DNA of 64,000 nt from an uncultured Christensenellaceae bacterium (lineage in GTDB: Bacteria > Bacillota > Clostridia > Christensenellales > UBA3700): contig CALWKS010000003.1 of the NCBI GenBank assembly GCA_944381325.1, positions 1-64,000 on the forward strand, given 5' to 3'. Below the pieces are notes generated by a model that was not told where the DNA came from, did not search any database, and worked only from the letters and a program-made list of their open reading frames with translations. Positions 44,035 to 52,822 of the stretch are shown here, piece after piece. Numbering within the stretch: the first letter of the stretch is position 1; each line of letters opens with the position of its first letter. A program made the position numbers and the translations under genes.

Positions 44035-45270
44035 TCATTGAGGGAAACTGATTGCTGTTTCCGAATACTCAAAATCGGCAACTATATGAGAGTTGTAATA
44101 AACGTCGCCTTTAAGTTCGAGAGTAGAATCCGCCGCGCTCTTTTCAGTATAGTAAGGCTTTACGTATTCAGTGTAATAGTCTATCTGATCGAGTCTTGAC
44201 TTACTCTTGCTGTAGTTGTAAGTGTAACGGGTGATTTTCATTGCGCCGACGTTTTCCCAGTTGTAAACGATATCTTCTCCGAAGCCCGTCCAGTATTTTC
44301 CGTCAACGTTTTCAGACTTGTCTATGCGCAGATCGTCGCTCATAGAAAGAAGATTGTTCTCAAAAATCTCGCTTGCCTTAAGATTCCATGACTTTATGGT
44401 TTCAGGAAATTCAGCAATGAATTTATTCCATTCTTCAGTGCCGTATTCGGGAGCTACGATTTCGTCAAACTTTACGTCAGCCTGCTCTGCCAGCTTATAC
44501 GCGGTGATATACTGAGCCTGCATGACGTGTGTGTAAATCTTGTTGCCGTTGGTGAACGTATAGCAATCGTCTACAGGCATCTGTCCGTTGACGATACCGA
44601 CGATCTTTGACAGAACTTCGATGCCGTCGTACTGAGTGCCGTCCGCAACGCCGTTCTCTGCTCTGAGCACATATTCGTCCTTGTTTTCGATCGTCTCTTT
44701 CACAGCGAGCCATTTTCTGTCAGAGGGATTCTCGTTGAGTCCTTCTGTCAGGACAGCGGGATCTTCAAGCGCTTCTATAAACGAATCGTAATATTCTTCC
44801 CATATAGAAGGATAGGTCGTTACTTTAAGATAGAAGTCTTTGCTTCCGTTCTGCATATAGGTAACTTCGGTATAAGAGTCCATCCACGCGTTTGTCTGAA
44901 CGCCGAGATCGTCGATAGCCTTCTGCGCGTCTGTCTTAGTGCCGAAGATATTGTCGAAGATGTTGGGATCTTCTTTTCCTATAGATTCATAAAAAGCCTT
45001 GTATGCGTTTTCAAAGCTGTCCCATCCCTTCTCCTGCGCACTGCCTCTTACGAGAGCGGCATTGTAGTGCGTATTGAAGTTGAAGTTGACGGTAAAGTTT
45101 GCCTTGTAAAGATTTGCAAGAATATCGTCGTACTGCTCATTGAACTTTTCGATATCCTTCTGTATATCGGCGTAATAATCTTCCTCAGACTGAGAACAAC
45201 CGATAAACGCTGTGCAAAGCAGAACGGCAACAACTACTATTGCGAATATTGACAAAAATCTTTTTTTCAT
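44035..45270 (-). CDS. Lipoprotein of unknown function, last gene of the uronate operon
   Basis: 411 residues with a lipoprotein signal (MKKRFLSIFAIVVV...CTAFIGC), so it is exported and lipid-anchored. The mature part is rich in Tyr, Asn and charged residues, with long helical stretches, and shows no domain I recognise. It is not an obvious ABC solute-binding protein, and no ABC permease is present. AAGGAGG lies before the ATG inside the end of the transporter gene, 4 bp gap, so it is made together with the GPH symporter. It may bind the glycan or protect the transporter outside. Confidence 0.7.
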   Translation of the reverse strand: MKKRFLSIFAIVVVAVLLCTAFIGCSQSEEDYYADIQKDIEKFNEQYDDILANLYKANFTVNFNFNTHYNAALVRGSAQEKGWDSFENAYKAFYESIGKEDPNIFDNIFGTKTDAQKAIDDLGVQTNAWMDSYTEVTYMQNGSKDFYLKVTTYPSIWEEYYDSFIEALEDPAVLTEGLNENPSDRKWLAVKETIENKDEYVLRAENGVADGTQYDGIEVLSKIVGIVNGQMPVDDCYTFTNGNKIYTHVMQAQYITAYKLAEQADVKFDEIVAPEYGTEEWNKFIAEFPETIKSWNLKASEIFENNLLSMSDDLRIDKSENVDGKYWTGFGEDIVYNWENVGAMKITRYTYNYSKSKSRLDQIDYYTEYVKPYYTEKSAADSTLELKGDVYYNSHIVADFEYSETAISFPQ

Positions 45271-45274
45271 AGCG

Positions 45275-46861
45275 TTATTCCTCCTTCTGCTCGGGCTGAG
45301 AATTCGCTATTTCGTCAACGACCATATCGCTGATATAGCGTTCTGAGCCTGCCTCTCCGTCGAGAGAAGCGCCTTCTGCAGCCATTTTCGCTTCATATTC
45401 CTGCTTTCTCTTGTGAGCAAGTCTCGCTTCTATCTGAGCCATCTTCTTACCTGACAGGTTGTAGAACAGCATCGGAACGATAGAGATCAGGTTGGTTATA
45501 GCGGGAATTATCGTGAATATCATGAAAAGTCCCAGCTTTGTAAACTCTGTCTGAGCCGGCTTATGGTCGGTAAGGAATGAGAGCGGCTGTGAGAACAGGA
45601 AGAACGCAAGCAGCCATGAAAGGAAGTAATCCTTGAAACCTGAAGAGACCTTACTTCTAAGACTCATAAGCGAGAACGTGATGCCTTCGAGACGTTCGCC
45701 GCACTTGTCTTCCCAGTAGTCAAGCGTATCCGTTGCCATTAGGTGCGGAACGACGTTGAGAACGCCTACGGGGAGCATTGCAAAGAACATAAGAGCCGCA
45801 ATGAGTATCCAGTTGGTACCGCCGATGATATAAATGAAGAATATCACTGCAAGTGCCGCTGAATGCCATACCGTTGCAAAGATGAACAGCTTTTTGGAGT
45901 CCATCATTCTCTTAAGTTTGGGCGCGAACAACATACCTATCATCGAAGCTATCGCACCAGGCAGCGCGAAAGCTATCTGCAAAGAGCCGTTGCTGTAGAT
46001 ATACGCCACGACGTACATGATCGCCGCGCTTACGAGGTTTCTGAAGAACGTAAGCAGGTTGGACAATATCAGAAGCAGGAACGGTTTGTTCTTGAACAGA
46101 TATTTAAAGCCTTCGATAAGACTGGGCGTGGTCTCTGTAGGTTCACATCTCTCCTTGACTCTTATACCGCCGAGGACCATGAACAGAGGTCCGAGAATGC
46201 CGATAATGATCGCAACGATGAAATACGTATTAGCGTAATCGTCGTTGGTAAGAATAAGTCCAATAGAAATAAGCACCAGCGCAGACTGCTCACCGATAGA
46301 GCCGAGGATACGGCTTATGGAAATGATCTTCGAACGCTCGTCCATATTGGGGGACGCAACTGCAGGCATACCGTCAAGAGGAACGCCTACGATCGTACCC
46401 GTGATGTCATACATGATGTAAGTAACGTACATCCATACGATTTTGCCCACGCTGCTCCAGTTGGATATCGGCATGAACAGCAATATCGTAACTATCGCCC
46501 ACGGCACGGCACCGAATACGAGATATGGTCGCATTTTACCCCATCTTGTACGCGTTCTGTCAACGATAATACCCATAACGGGGTCGTTGAGACCGTCGAA
46601 AATCTTGGTGATAAGGAACATCGTACCTACAGCCGTAGGAGAAATTCCCATACACGCAGTGTAATAGAACAACAAATAACCCTGCACGAGACCGGTAACC
46701 GCACTGCTTGCGAATCTTGCAAGCGAGAACAGTATGTAATCTCTGGGCTTAAGGAATTTCTGATTGATGAGTTTTTGATCTTCAGCGCTCAGAACTTCCT
46801 CATCGGCGGGAGAACTTTGCGGAGCTCCTGCCTGATCGATGGTGTTTGTCGTGTCTTCCAC
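45275..46861 (-). CDS. GPH family sugar:cation symporter (MelB/XynB-like)
   Basis: 528 residues, twelve membrane segments. GPH family marks: FSLARFASSAVTGLVQGYLLFYYT in TM1, ITKIFDGLNDPVMGIIVDRTRTRWGKMRPYLVFGAVPW (cation-site Asp residues and the following loop). GPH carriers import melibiose, glucuronides, xylosides and oligosaccharides with Na+ or H+. The start is GTG 46861, with GGGAGG at 7 nt; an upstream TTG overlaps the ribosome site. The roughly 40-residue N-terminal extension is hydrophilic. Given its operon, a uronic acid or glucuronide-containing glycoside is the likely substrate. Confidence 0.88.
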   Translation of the reverse strand: MEDTTNTIDQAGAPQSSPADEEVLSAEDQKLINQKFLKPRDYILFSLARFASSAVTGLVQGYLLFYYTACMGISPTAVGTMFLITKIFDGLNDPVMGIIVDRTRTRWGKMRPYLVFGAVPWAIVTILLFMPISNWSSVGKIVWMYVTYIMYDITGTIVGVPLDGMPAVASPNMDERSKIISISRILGSIGEQSALVLISIGLILTNDDYANTYFIVAIIIGILGPLFMVLGGIRVKERCEPTETTPSLIEGFKYLFKNKPFLLLILSNLLTFFRNLVSAAIMYVVAYIYSNGSLQIAFALPGAIASMIGMLFAPKLKRMMDSKKLFIFATVWHSAALAVIFFIYIIGGTNWILIAALMFFAMLPVGVLNVVPHLMATDTLDYWEDKCGERLEGITFSLMSLRSKVSSGFKDYFLSWLLAFFLFSQPLSFLTDHKPAQTEFTKLGLFMIFTIIPAITNLISIVPMLFYNLSGKKMAQIEARLAHKRKQEYEAKMAAEGASLDGEAGSERYISDMVVDEIANSQPEQKEE

Positions 46862-46936
46862 CTCATAACCTCCCAAATTTATTTTGATTTTGACGCCTTA
46901 AAATATAGGCGTATTTGTCGTTTGTTTGCCCTCTTC

Positions 46937-48871
46937 TCACTTAACGCGCTTATTGCCGAGCTGTTTGCGGAAGAAGTTGCCGTCGTTGTACGAAAGTACG
47001 AACGCACCGGTGCTTGACCATGCCTGAAGTAACGAGCCCTGCGGATGTATCGGGCTGAAGAATTCAACGGGCGTATAGTTGCCCTGATCGAGATTGTATT
47101 CAAACCATCTTGTGAGCGGATATTTATAATCCATGCCGTACATGAGTTTTGCGTAAGCGTAAACGCATGACAGATACGGCCAGTCTCCGCCGTTGTGGTA
47201 ATAATACGGAAGTGAAGATTTCTGAACGATATCCTTTGTGTTCTTATAGAACGGATACACGCTGAGAGTGCCGAAGTCGCCTGCCCTCTGCTCTTTGTTG
47301 TTTTTTGACTCGAGCATTTTTTCCATATTCTTAAGCACGCGCTTTGATCTCTCTTCGTCGGCAATGCCGAAAAGTACGGCAACAACTGTGTCTATAGACA
47401 GGTTGTCCTCAGTGAAATCCTTGCTCTTATAGTTGACGTAATATCCCTTTTCTTCGTCCCACAAAAGGTCGTTTATGGCTTTCTTTACCTTGACGTACTT
47501 TGCGTAATACGGGTTGCCGTCAATGCCGCATGCGTCGCAGAGCTCGCTCATAGCGAAAAGCGCGCGTGCGTAAAGCGCTTCGTCGTAAGTAACGTAAGTG
47601 CTGCGGAACACGTTGTCGCACCAGTCGCGGCGGTTGTACTCTCCGCCCTTTACCAGAAGTCCCGTAGAGTCGGTCTCCTGCTCCAGTCTGTCGAGAACGA
47701 GTTTTGCCGCCTCTATTATCGTGCCGCAATCGCACTCTTCTTTAAGCACTGCGAGATCGCCCGTATGTACCACGTAGTCGTAGATCATTGCGACGAAGAA
47801 AGACGGAGAATCGTAATGGTTGCCCCAGTAATTCTTGAAATTGAACTTGACCGCGCTGGGGCATTCGCCCTTCTTGTTAATGCCGTTCGCAAGAGTAACG
47901 ATCTCGTTGCGGACAAGCGCCGGTCTTACGGGAAGCACCGAAAGCACAGTCCAGTAAGCGTCGCGGTAATACGTTCTCGCAGGGAACTGATATACGATAC
48001 CTGCAAGAAAACCCTTGAATCTGCCCAGCTCTTTATAGTTGGAAATACTGCAATTGAGCAGAGACTTGTAATAGGTCTCCATAAAGTCGTCGCCTTTTAC
48101 GCAATCGGGACAACCGAGGTCGTCTATATATTTCTGAGCTTCGTATGCGGCTTTGTCAAAATTGTTCAGCGCCTGCATAACGTCGCAGAAAGTAAAGTCG
48201 TTTCTCGTACCCGCGCTGACGACGTATCTGAACTTTCTGAGTTCGCCTGCGCGTAGTTTAGCGCCGTAAGAGAACTGATTGTGGAAACCTCTTTCGGCTT
48301 CTCCCGCCTGAGCACCCTCGCTTATGGCGTAGTCGATATAGAAATCGCCCAGCACGTCTCCGTGCAGTTTTGCGCTGTCCCCGACAAAAGTCAGACCGTT
48401 CTTCTTGCTCTTGATGAAGCCTGTGAGCACGGTGGCGATCGTCTTGGGGCTGAGTCTGTTGGCAAGAAGCTGCTGCACGTAGCTTTCGTAATTGATGCCG
48501 AAATTTATCGTGTTGTCAAACGTTATATCGCTTTTTGCCTCGACCGCAGTTTCGACATAAATCGCGTTGCTCTCGTTGTCGAGGAACTGAGTTATCGTCA
48601 TTCTGCACTTTTCGTGCTCGACTTTGGTCGTCTGCCTCTTTCCTTCCATTATAACGACTTTGTCTTCCATATAATCGAAAGGCACGCCGTCCACGGTATA
48701 AAGCGAATAGTAGTTTGTGAACACGGAAAACTTATTCATTACAGCATACTTCGATATGCCGCCCCTGCCGTCGAACTGAGCCGTGATACGGTTGTTGCTG
48801 ACGTCGTAAAGCGTCTTTTCGTGGAATTTGCCGGTAGTGATTATCTTTCCGCCTTTGAGTTTGTATTCCAT
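46937..48871 (-). CDS. Six-hairpin (alpha/alpha)6-barrel glycosidase-like protein
   Basis: 644 residues without signal peptide, so cytoplasmic. A beta-rich N-terminal domain of about 230 residues precedes an alpha/alpha barrel with YYRDAYWTVLSVLPVRPALVRNEI, the R-D-x-x-W type motif of six-hairpin glycosidases (as in GH63/GH37/GH78-like clans), NYWGNHYDSPSF, and later GGDWPYLSC and SPIHPQGSLLQAW. I cannot assign a CAZy family. Retained acidic residues near these motifs suggest an active inverting hydrolase. Between a Gfo/Idh gene and the symporter, it most likely splits the imported oligosaccharide. Confidence 0.7.
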   Translation of the reverse strand: MEYKLKGGKIITTGKFHEKTLYDVSNNRITAQFDGRGGISKYAVMNKFSVFTNYYSLYTVDGVPFDYMEDKVVIMEGKRQTTKVEHEKCRMTITQFLDNESNAIYVETAVEAKSDITFDNTINFGINYESYVQQLLANRLSPKTIATVLTGFIKSKKNGLTFVGDSAKLHGDVLGDFYIDYAISEGAQAGEAERGFHNQFSYGAKLRAGELRKFRYVVSAGTRNDFTFCDVMQALNNFDKAAYEAQKYIDDLGCPDCVKGDDFMETYYKSLLNCSISNYKELGRFKGFLAGIVYQFPARTYYRDAYWTVLSVLPVRPALVRNEIVTLANGINKKGECPSAVKFNFKNYWGNHYDSPSFFVAMIYDYVVHTGDLAVLKEECDCGTIIEAAKLVLDRLEQETDSTGLLVKGGEYNRRDWCDNVFRSTYVTYDEALYARALFAMSELCDACGIDGNPYYAKYVKVKKAINDLLWDEEKGYYVNYKSKDFTEDNLSIDTVVAVLFGIADEERSKRVLKNMEKMLESKNNKEQRAGDFGTLSVYPFYKNTKDIVQKSSLPYYYHNGGDWPYLSCVYAYAKLMYGMDYKYPLTRWFEYNLDQGNYTPVEFFSPIHPQGSLLQAWSSTGAFVLSYNDGNFFRKQLGNKRVK

Positions 48872-48892
48872 AATTTTTCCTTTATCTCAGGC

Positions 48893-50056
48893 TCACTTTA
48901 CGCCTGAATTCTTTTCTTCTTCTATTCTCTTGTCAAGTTCTTTGATATAGAGGTCCTCGTCGTAAGGATATACTACCTCTTTGCCCGTCCAAGCGGAAAG
49001 GTGTATCGCATTGGAGAATCCGAGGCCGTTCAGACCGTCTGCGTACGGAGCGACCAGCTTGTCCGCCTTGCCCAGCACTACTTCAGAGAAGTTGCGGATA
49101 ACGACGATATGCTGCTGCTCGATAATACCCTTAATGATGTCGATAAGACCCAGTTTATACTTTGAAACCTTGTTGGGTATCTTGCCCATAAACACTTTGT
49201 TCGTCTTTGAAAATTCGGGTTCGGGCACACTGTTTTCTGTAAACGTGAGCTTCATGCTTACGTCATTGCTTCCCTCGATCACTATCTTGCCGCCGTCGCC
49301 CGTGATCTCGAGTCTGTTTGTGCCGGGAGCGTCGTGAGTCGACGTGATGAATACGCCCGTAGCTCCGTTTTCGAATTCGCATACCGCGGTAACGTCGTTT
49401 TCAACGTTGATCTTTCTGCCCACAGTCTTGGCATTGCTCCATACCTTCTTTATCGGAGTGCCTGCAAGCCAGGTGAACAAGTCCAACTGATGGGGGTCCT
49501 GATTGATGAGAACGCCGCCGCCTTCGCCTGCCCATGTGCCTCTCCAGCCGCCCTGATCGTAGTATGCCTGAGGACGGTACCAGTTGGTGATTATCCAGAC
49601 GATGCGCTTGAGATTGCCCAGTCTTCCCGACTCGATGATCTCTTTAGCCTTCTTATATACTTTATTGGTACGCTGATTGTAAAGGAGACCGAACTTGAGC
49701 TCAGGCTTTGTTTTGCCGAACTCTGCCGCTTCTCTTACCGCCTTCGTGAACACGCCTGCAGGCTTGTCGCAAAGCACGTTGAGACCCGCCTTGAGCGCGT
49801 CTATGGCGATTGACGGGTGCGCGTAGTGAGGAGTGTCGATGATGACCGCGTCGATGAGTTTTGAGGCAAACATCTCTTTGTAATCGCTGAAGACTTTTAC
49901 GCCTGAAAGATTGGCTTCAGCCCACTTTCTGCGGTCCTCGGACACGTCGCATACTGCGACAAGACGACCGTTCTTGTCCATACCTTTTAAAAGTCTCTTT
50001 GCGTAGTTGCTGCCCTGTTTGCCGATACCTACGATACCGTATCTGACCTTTTCCAT
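48893..50056 (-). CDS. Gfo/Idh/MocA family oxidoreductase 1
   Basis: 387 residues. Rossmann start VRYGIVGIGKQGSNYAKRL, CDKPAG in place of the usual EKP, then GEGGGVLINQDPHQLDLFTWLAG with the catalytic-region His. It is a close paralogue of the product of 51030-52172: both carry the YNQR-x-N, W-x-R/T-x-W-x-GEGGG and INQ-x-x-HQLDL blocks. Such NAD(P)-dependent enzymes oxidise or reduce sugar hydroxyls, often at C3. Its ATG shares a base with the stop of the epimerase gene (TAATG). Confidence 0.88.
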   Translation of the reverse strand: MEKVRYGIVGIGKQGSNYAKRLLKGMDKNGRLVAVCDVSEDRRKWAEANLSGVKVFSDYKEMFASKLIDAVIIDTPHYAHPSIAIDALKAGLNVLCDKPAGVFTKAVREAAEFGKTKPELKFGLLYNQRTNKVYKKAKEIIESGRLGNLKRIVWIITNWYRPQAYYDQGGWRGTWAGEGGGVLINQDPHQLDLFTWLAGTPIKKVWSNAKTVGRKINVENDVTAVCEFENGATGVFITSTHDAPGTNRLEITGDGGKIVIEGSNDVSMKLTFTENSVPEPEFSKTNKVFMGKIPNKVSKYKLGLIDIIKGIIEQQHIVVIRNFSEVVLGKADKLVAPYADGLNGLGFSNAIHLSAWTGKEVVYPYDEDLYIKELDKRIEEEKNSGVK

Positions 50057-51003
50057 TATTTGTTCTCCTTTTCGACTTCGTCGATTATTTCCTTAAGACC
50101 TTTGTACTGCCAGGTGAAGATATCCTTTCTTGTTACGCTCTGCATGGGAGATATGCCCTTTGCCGCATTGATACGCTTGAACACTTTGTTCCACTTGCCC
50201 ACGTAAGGAAGCATCCATGTGAACCAGCCGAAGATATAGAACAGCTTCTTGTGATCAGCATACTTGCCCGTGTGCGGCTCGAGCGTCATAAATCCGTCGT
50301 ATTTGCGGTTTACGATTAGGTCTTTAATCATCTCTTTGTAATTGCCGAGACCGAGACCTACAGGCACTTCCACCTTTTCAGGTGAGCAGTCCTTTATATG
50401 ATAATACACAACGTAGTCCTTAAGCATCTCGTAAGCCTTGGGTACGTTTACTCCGCACTGGATAAAGTTGGACGCGTCGAACGCCAGCTGGAACTGCGGA
50501 TGATTGATTTCTTTGTAAAGCTGAAGGCATCTTTCAGGAGTGTCGCCGTATATTCTCTTCTCGTTTTCGTGAAGAAGAATAACGTCCGTGCCTTCGACTA
50601 CCTTGAGGAAGCCGCGCAGCTTTTTGACCACCTCGGGGAAATAAGCGTTGTAGTCGCCGCTTGCCTTAACTCTGAAAGAGAACATTCTTATGTACTTGCA
50701 GTCCATATCCTTGCAGATCTTGACAAGTTCTCTGAGTTTGTTCAGCTGAGACTCGTAAGCCTCGTCGTCGTAAAGTCCGATCTTTCCTATCGGAGAGCCG
50801 ATCGAGGAGAACTTTATGCCTGCATTGTCCAGACGCGGCTTGATCGTGCTTCTGAACTCCTGCTCTGTATAATTTGCTATATTCTTGCCGTCAACCACTC
50901 TGGGGCAGAGATAGCATTCGCCATACTCTTTTATAAGCTTTATCTGTTCGTCCAGATTTGAGCTGACTTCGTCGTAAAATCCTGAAATCTTTATGTTTGC
51001 CAT
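50056..51003 (-). CDS. Sugar phosphate isomerase/epimerase (xylose-isomerase-like TIM barrel)
   Basis: 315 residues of the AP-endonuclease-2/xylose-isomerase-like family: IKISGFYDEVSSNLDEQIKLIKE, IKFSSIGSPIGKI, VILLHENEKRIYGDTPER, LAFDASNFIQCGV, VVYYHIKDC and FMTLEPHTGKY, which provide Glu, Asp, His and Glu metal ligands in the usual order. These enzymes epimerise, isomerise or eliminate at carbons next to a keto group. It sits between two Gfo/Idh genes, a pairing known from glycoside breakdown through keto-sugars. Confidence 0.86.
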   Translation of the reverse strand: MANIKISGFYDEVSSNLDEQIKLIKEYGECYLCPRVVDGKNIANYTEQEFRSTIKPRLDNAGIKFSSIGSPIGKIGLYDDEAYESQLNKLRELVKICKDMDCKYIRMFSFRVKASGDYNAYFPEVVKKLRGFLKVVEGTDVILLHENEKRIYGDTPERCLQLYKEINHPQFQLAFDASNFIQCGVNVPKAYEMLKDYVVYYHIKDCSPEKVEVPVGLGLGNYKEMIKDLIVNRKYDGFMTLEPHTGKYADHKKLFYIFGWFTWMLPYVGKWNKVFKRINAAKGISPMQSVTRKDIFTWQYKGLKEIIDEVEKENK

Positions 51004-51029
51004 ATCGTTTTATATCCTCCTCACAGGCA

Positions 51030-52172
51030 TTACTTTATCTTTCTCTCGCCTTTTATCTTTTCTGCGAGCATGCTTTCGTATTCGTCGGGATCTACGGGCA
51101 CGTCCACTTCTTTGCCCTTCCAAGCCGACATGTTTATCGCGTTTATAAGATTGAGCGCATCTACGCCATCTTCTCCGCGAGCCCTCAGAAGAGAGGGATC
51201 TTTTTTCTCCACGGCAGAAGCAAAATCTCTCAGGATATTGCACTGCTGACCGTAAAGCGCGTCTGTAATATAATTGCACAGTCCGTAATAAACGGTTTTC
51301 TTTTTATACTTTTTATCTGCGCCGTTGCCGTAATCTCTCTTTGAACGGGCATTTACCTTCTTTTCGTCCATCTTGAGAAACTTGAACACAGCCTTATGCC
51401 TCGTTATCACCGCAGTACCCTTTGACCCTACTATGACCAATCTGTTCTCTCCCGGCAATTCGTGAGTCGAAGCTGTGAAAACGCAATCGAAATCCTTGTA
51501 GAGGAAAAGCGCCGTAACGTCGTTTTCAGTCGTGATGTCTCTTCCTGCCGTCTTGCATCTGGCAACTATTTTTTCAGGCATACCCAGCAGCCATTGTATC
51601 AGATCGAGCTGATGAACGCACTGATTTATAAGAGTGCCTCCGCCTTCTCCCGACCAGCTTGCGCGCCAGCCGCCCATATTGTAGTAAAACTGCGTTCTGT
51701 ACCAGTCCGTAACGGTAAAAGAAGCTCTCTGGATCTCTCCCAGCCTGCCGCTTTTTATAAGCTCTCTTGTCTTAGCGTACATTCTGTTGCTTCTCTGATT
51801 GTACATTATGGCAAAGACCGCTTCGGGGTGAGCTTTTGCCGTTTCGATCAACGAAAGCGCGTCTTTAACGGTAACCGTTATCGGCTTTTCGACCAGCACG
51901 CTTATTCCTTTTTTCAACGCCTTTTCAGCGATTGTGGAATGAGAATAATGCGGTGTCGCCACAACTACTGCGTCGGGCTTTGTCTCTGACAGCATCTTGT
52001 CATAATCCGCATATACGACAATGCCGCGGTGTTTGTCTCTGAAAGAAGCCAGAACTTTTTCGTCCGTATCGCATACTGCGACGAGTTTTGCATTGCTGAC
52101 CGCTCCTTTGCAGAAATTTTCCGCGTGTCTTCCGCCCATTCTGCCTATTCCGACTACGGCGACCCTGATCAT
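51030..52172 (-). CDS. Gfo/Idh/MocA family oxidoreductase 2
   Basis: 380 residues. IRVAVVGIGRMGGRHAENF binds NAD(P); VEKPI holds the catalytic-site Lys; GEGGGTLINQCVHQLDLIQWLLG has the conserved His. Paralogue of the gene at 48893-50056, probably by duplication around the epimerase gene. Its start overlaps the GDPD-like stop by 4 nt. Confidence 0.88.
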   Translation of the reverse strand: MIRVAVVGIGRMGGRHAENFCKGAVSNAKLVAVCDTDEKVLASFRDKHRGIVVYADYDKMLSETKPDAVVVATPHYSHSTIAEKALKKGISVLVEKPITVTVKDALSLIETAKAHPEAVFAIMYNQRSNRMYAKTRELIKSGRLGEIQRASFTVTDWYRTQFYYNMGGWRASWSGEGGGTLINQCVHQLDLIQWLLGMPEKIVARCKTAGRDITTENDVTALFLYKDFDCVFTASTHELPGENRLVIVGSKGTAVITRHKAVFKFLKMDEKKVNARSKRDYGNGADKKYKKKTVYYGLCNYITDALYGQQCNILRDFASAVEKKDPSLLRARGEDGVDALNLINAINMSAWKGKEVDVPVDPDEYESMLAEKIKGERKIK

Positions 52173-52822
52173 TTGCTCTCCTTTTCCGCATTGCGCGTCT
52201 CAAATCTTATCGTAGACGCGACTACGGGGTAATTTGTCGTTATGTTTGCAGGCTCCATAGGTACGAGCCTTTTGAGTTCTTTATAACTGTCTACGGTGAA
52301 TATGGACAGCTTTACTCCGTGCTCTTTGCACGCCGCGAGGAAAGAATCCGTCGCGTATATCTTGTTTACGTTAAGTCCCGCAAAGTGCGGATTTTTCGTA
52401 TCCTCGAGCACCTTTTTTATCTTGGGCACATTCTTTGCCGTATAGCACAGTCCTTTGATTCTGTTCACCCACGCTTCGCCTTCTGTCAGTTCTTTGCTGT
52501 CAGAAAGCCTGACCGAACCCGTAAATATCAGAAGGTCTGCAACAGCCATTTCTTTCGCAAGTTTTATAACGTCTGCGACAAGACCTCTGCCCTTCAGGTC
52601 GCAGTTTATCTTGACGTTGTTCTTTCTTGCAAAAGCAAAAGCCTCGGCAAGCGTGATTTTCTTTTTGTATGAGAACGGCGCAGGCAGATGGCTGAGATAC
52701 AGCAAGCCTCCGCGTCTGTGCACGTCGACTTCTATAGCGTCAGCTTTGAAAGTGCTTATGTTTTCAAAGTAGATTCTGGAATTGCGTCCCGTTCCGAGCG
52801 CTCCTCCGTGTGCCGTTATCAT
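52169..52822 (-). CDS. GDPD-like TIM-barrel phosphodiesterase homologue
   Basis: 217 residues. The GDPD fold is recognisable from ITAHGGALG at the N-terminus, the ENISTF Glu, IEVDVHRRG with the Glu-x-Asp metal pair, YLSH with the second catalytic His and the C-terminal TVDSYKELKRL-like strand. The family's AHRG is AHGG here: the His is kept but the Arg is missing, and the protein is shorter than usual (about 240-250). So it may not act on glycerophosphodiesters; in this operon a sugar-related phosphodiester or cyclic substrate is possible. It overlaps both neighbours by 4 nt. Confidence 0.75.
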   Translation of the reverse strand: MITAHGGALGTGRNSRIYFENISTFKADAIEVDVHRRGGLLYLSHLPAPFSYKKKITLAEAFAFARKNNVKINCDLKGRGLVADVIKLAKEMAVADLLIFTGSVRLSDSKELTEGEAWVNRIKGLCYTAKNVPKIKKVLEDTKNPHFAGLNVNKIYATDSFLAACKEHGVKLSIFTVDSYKELKRLVPMEPANITTNYPVVASTIRFETRNAEKESK

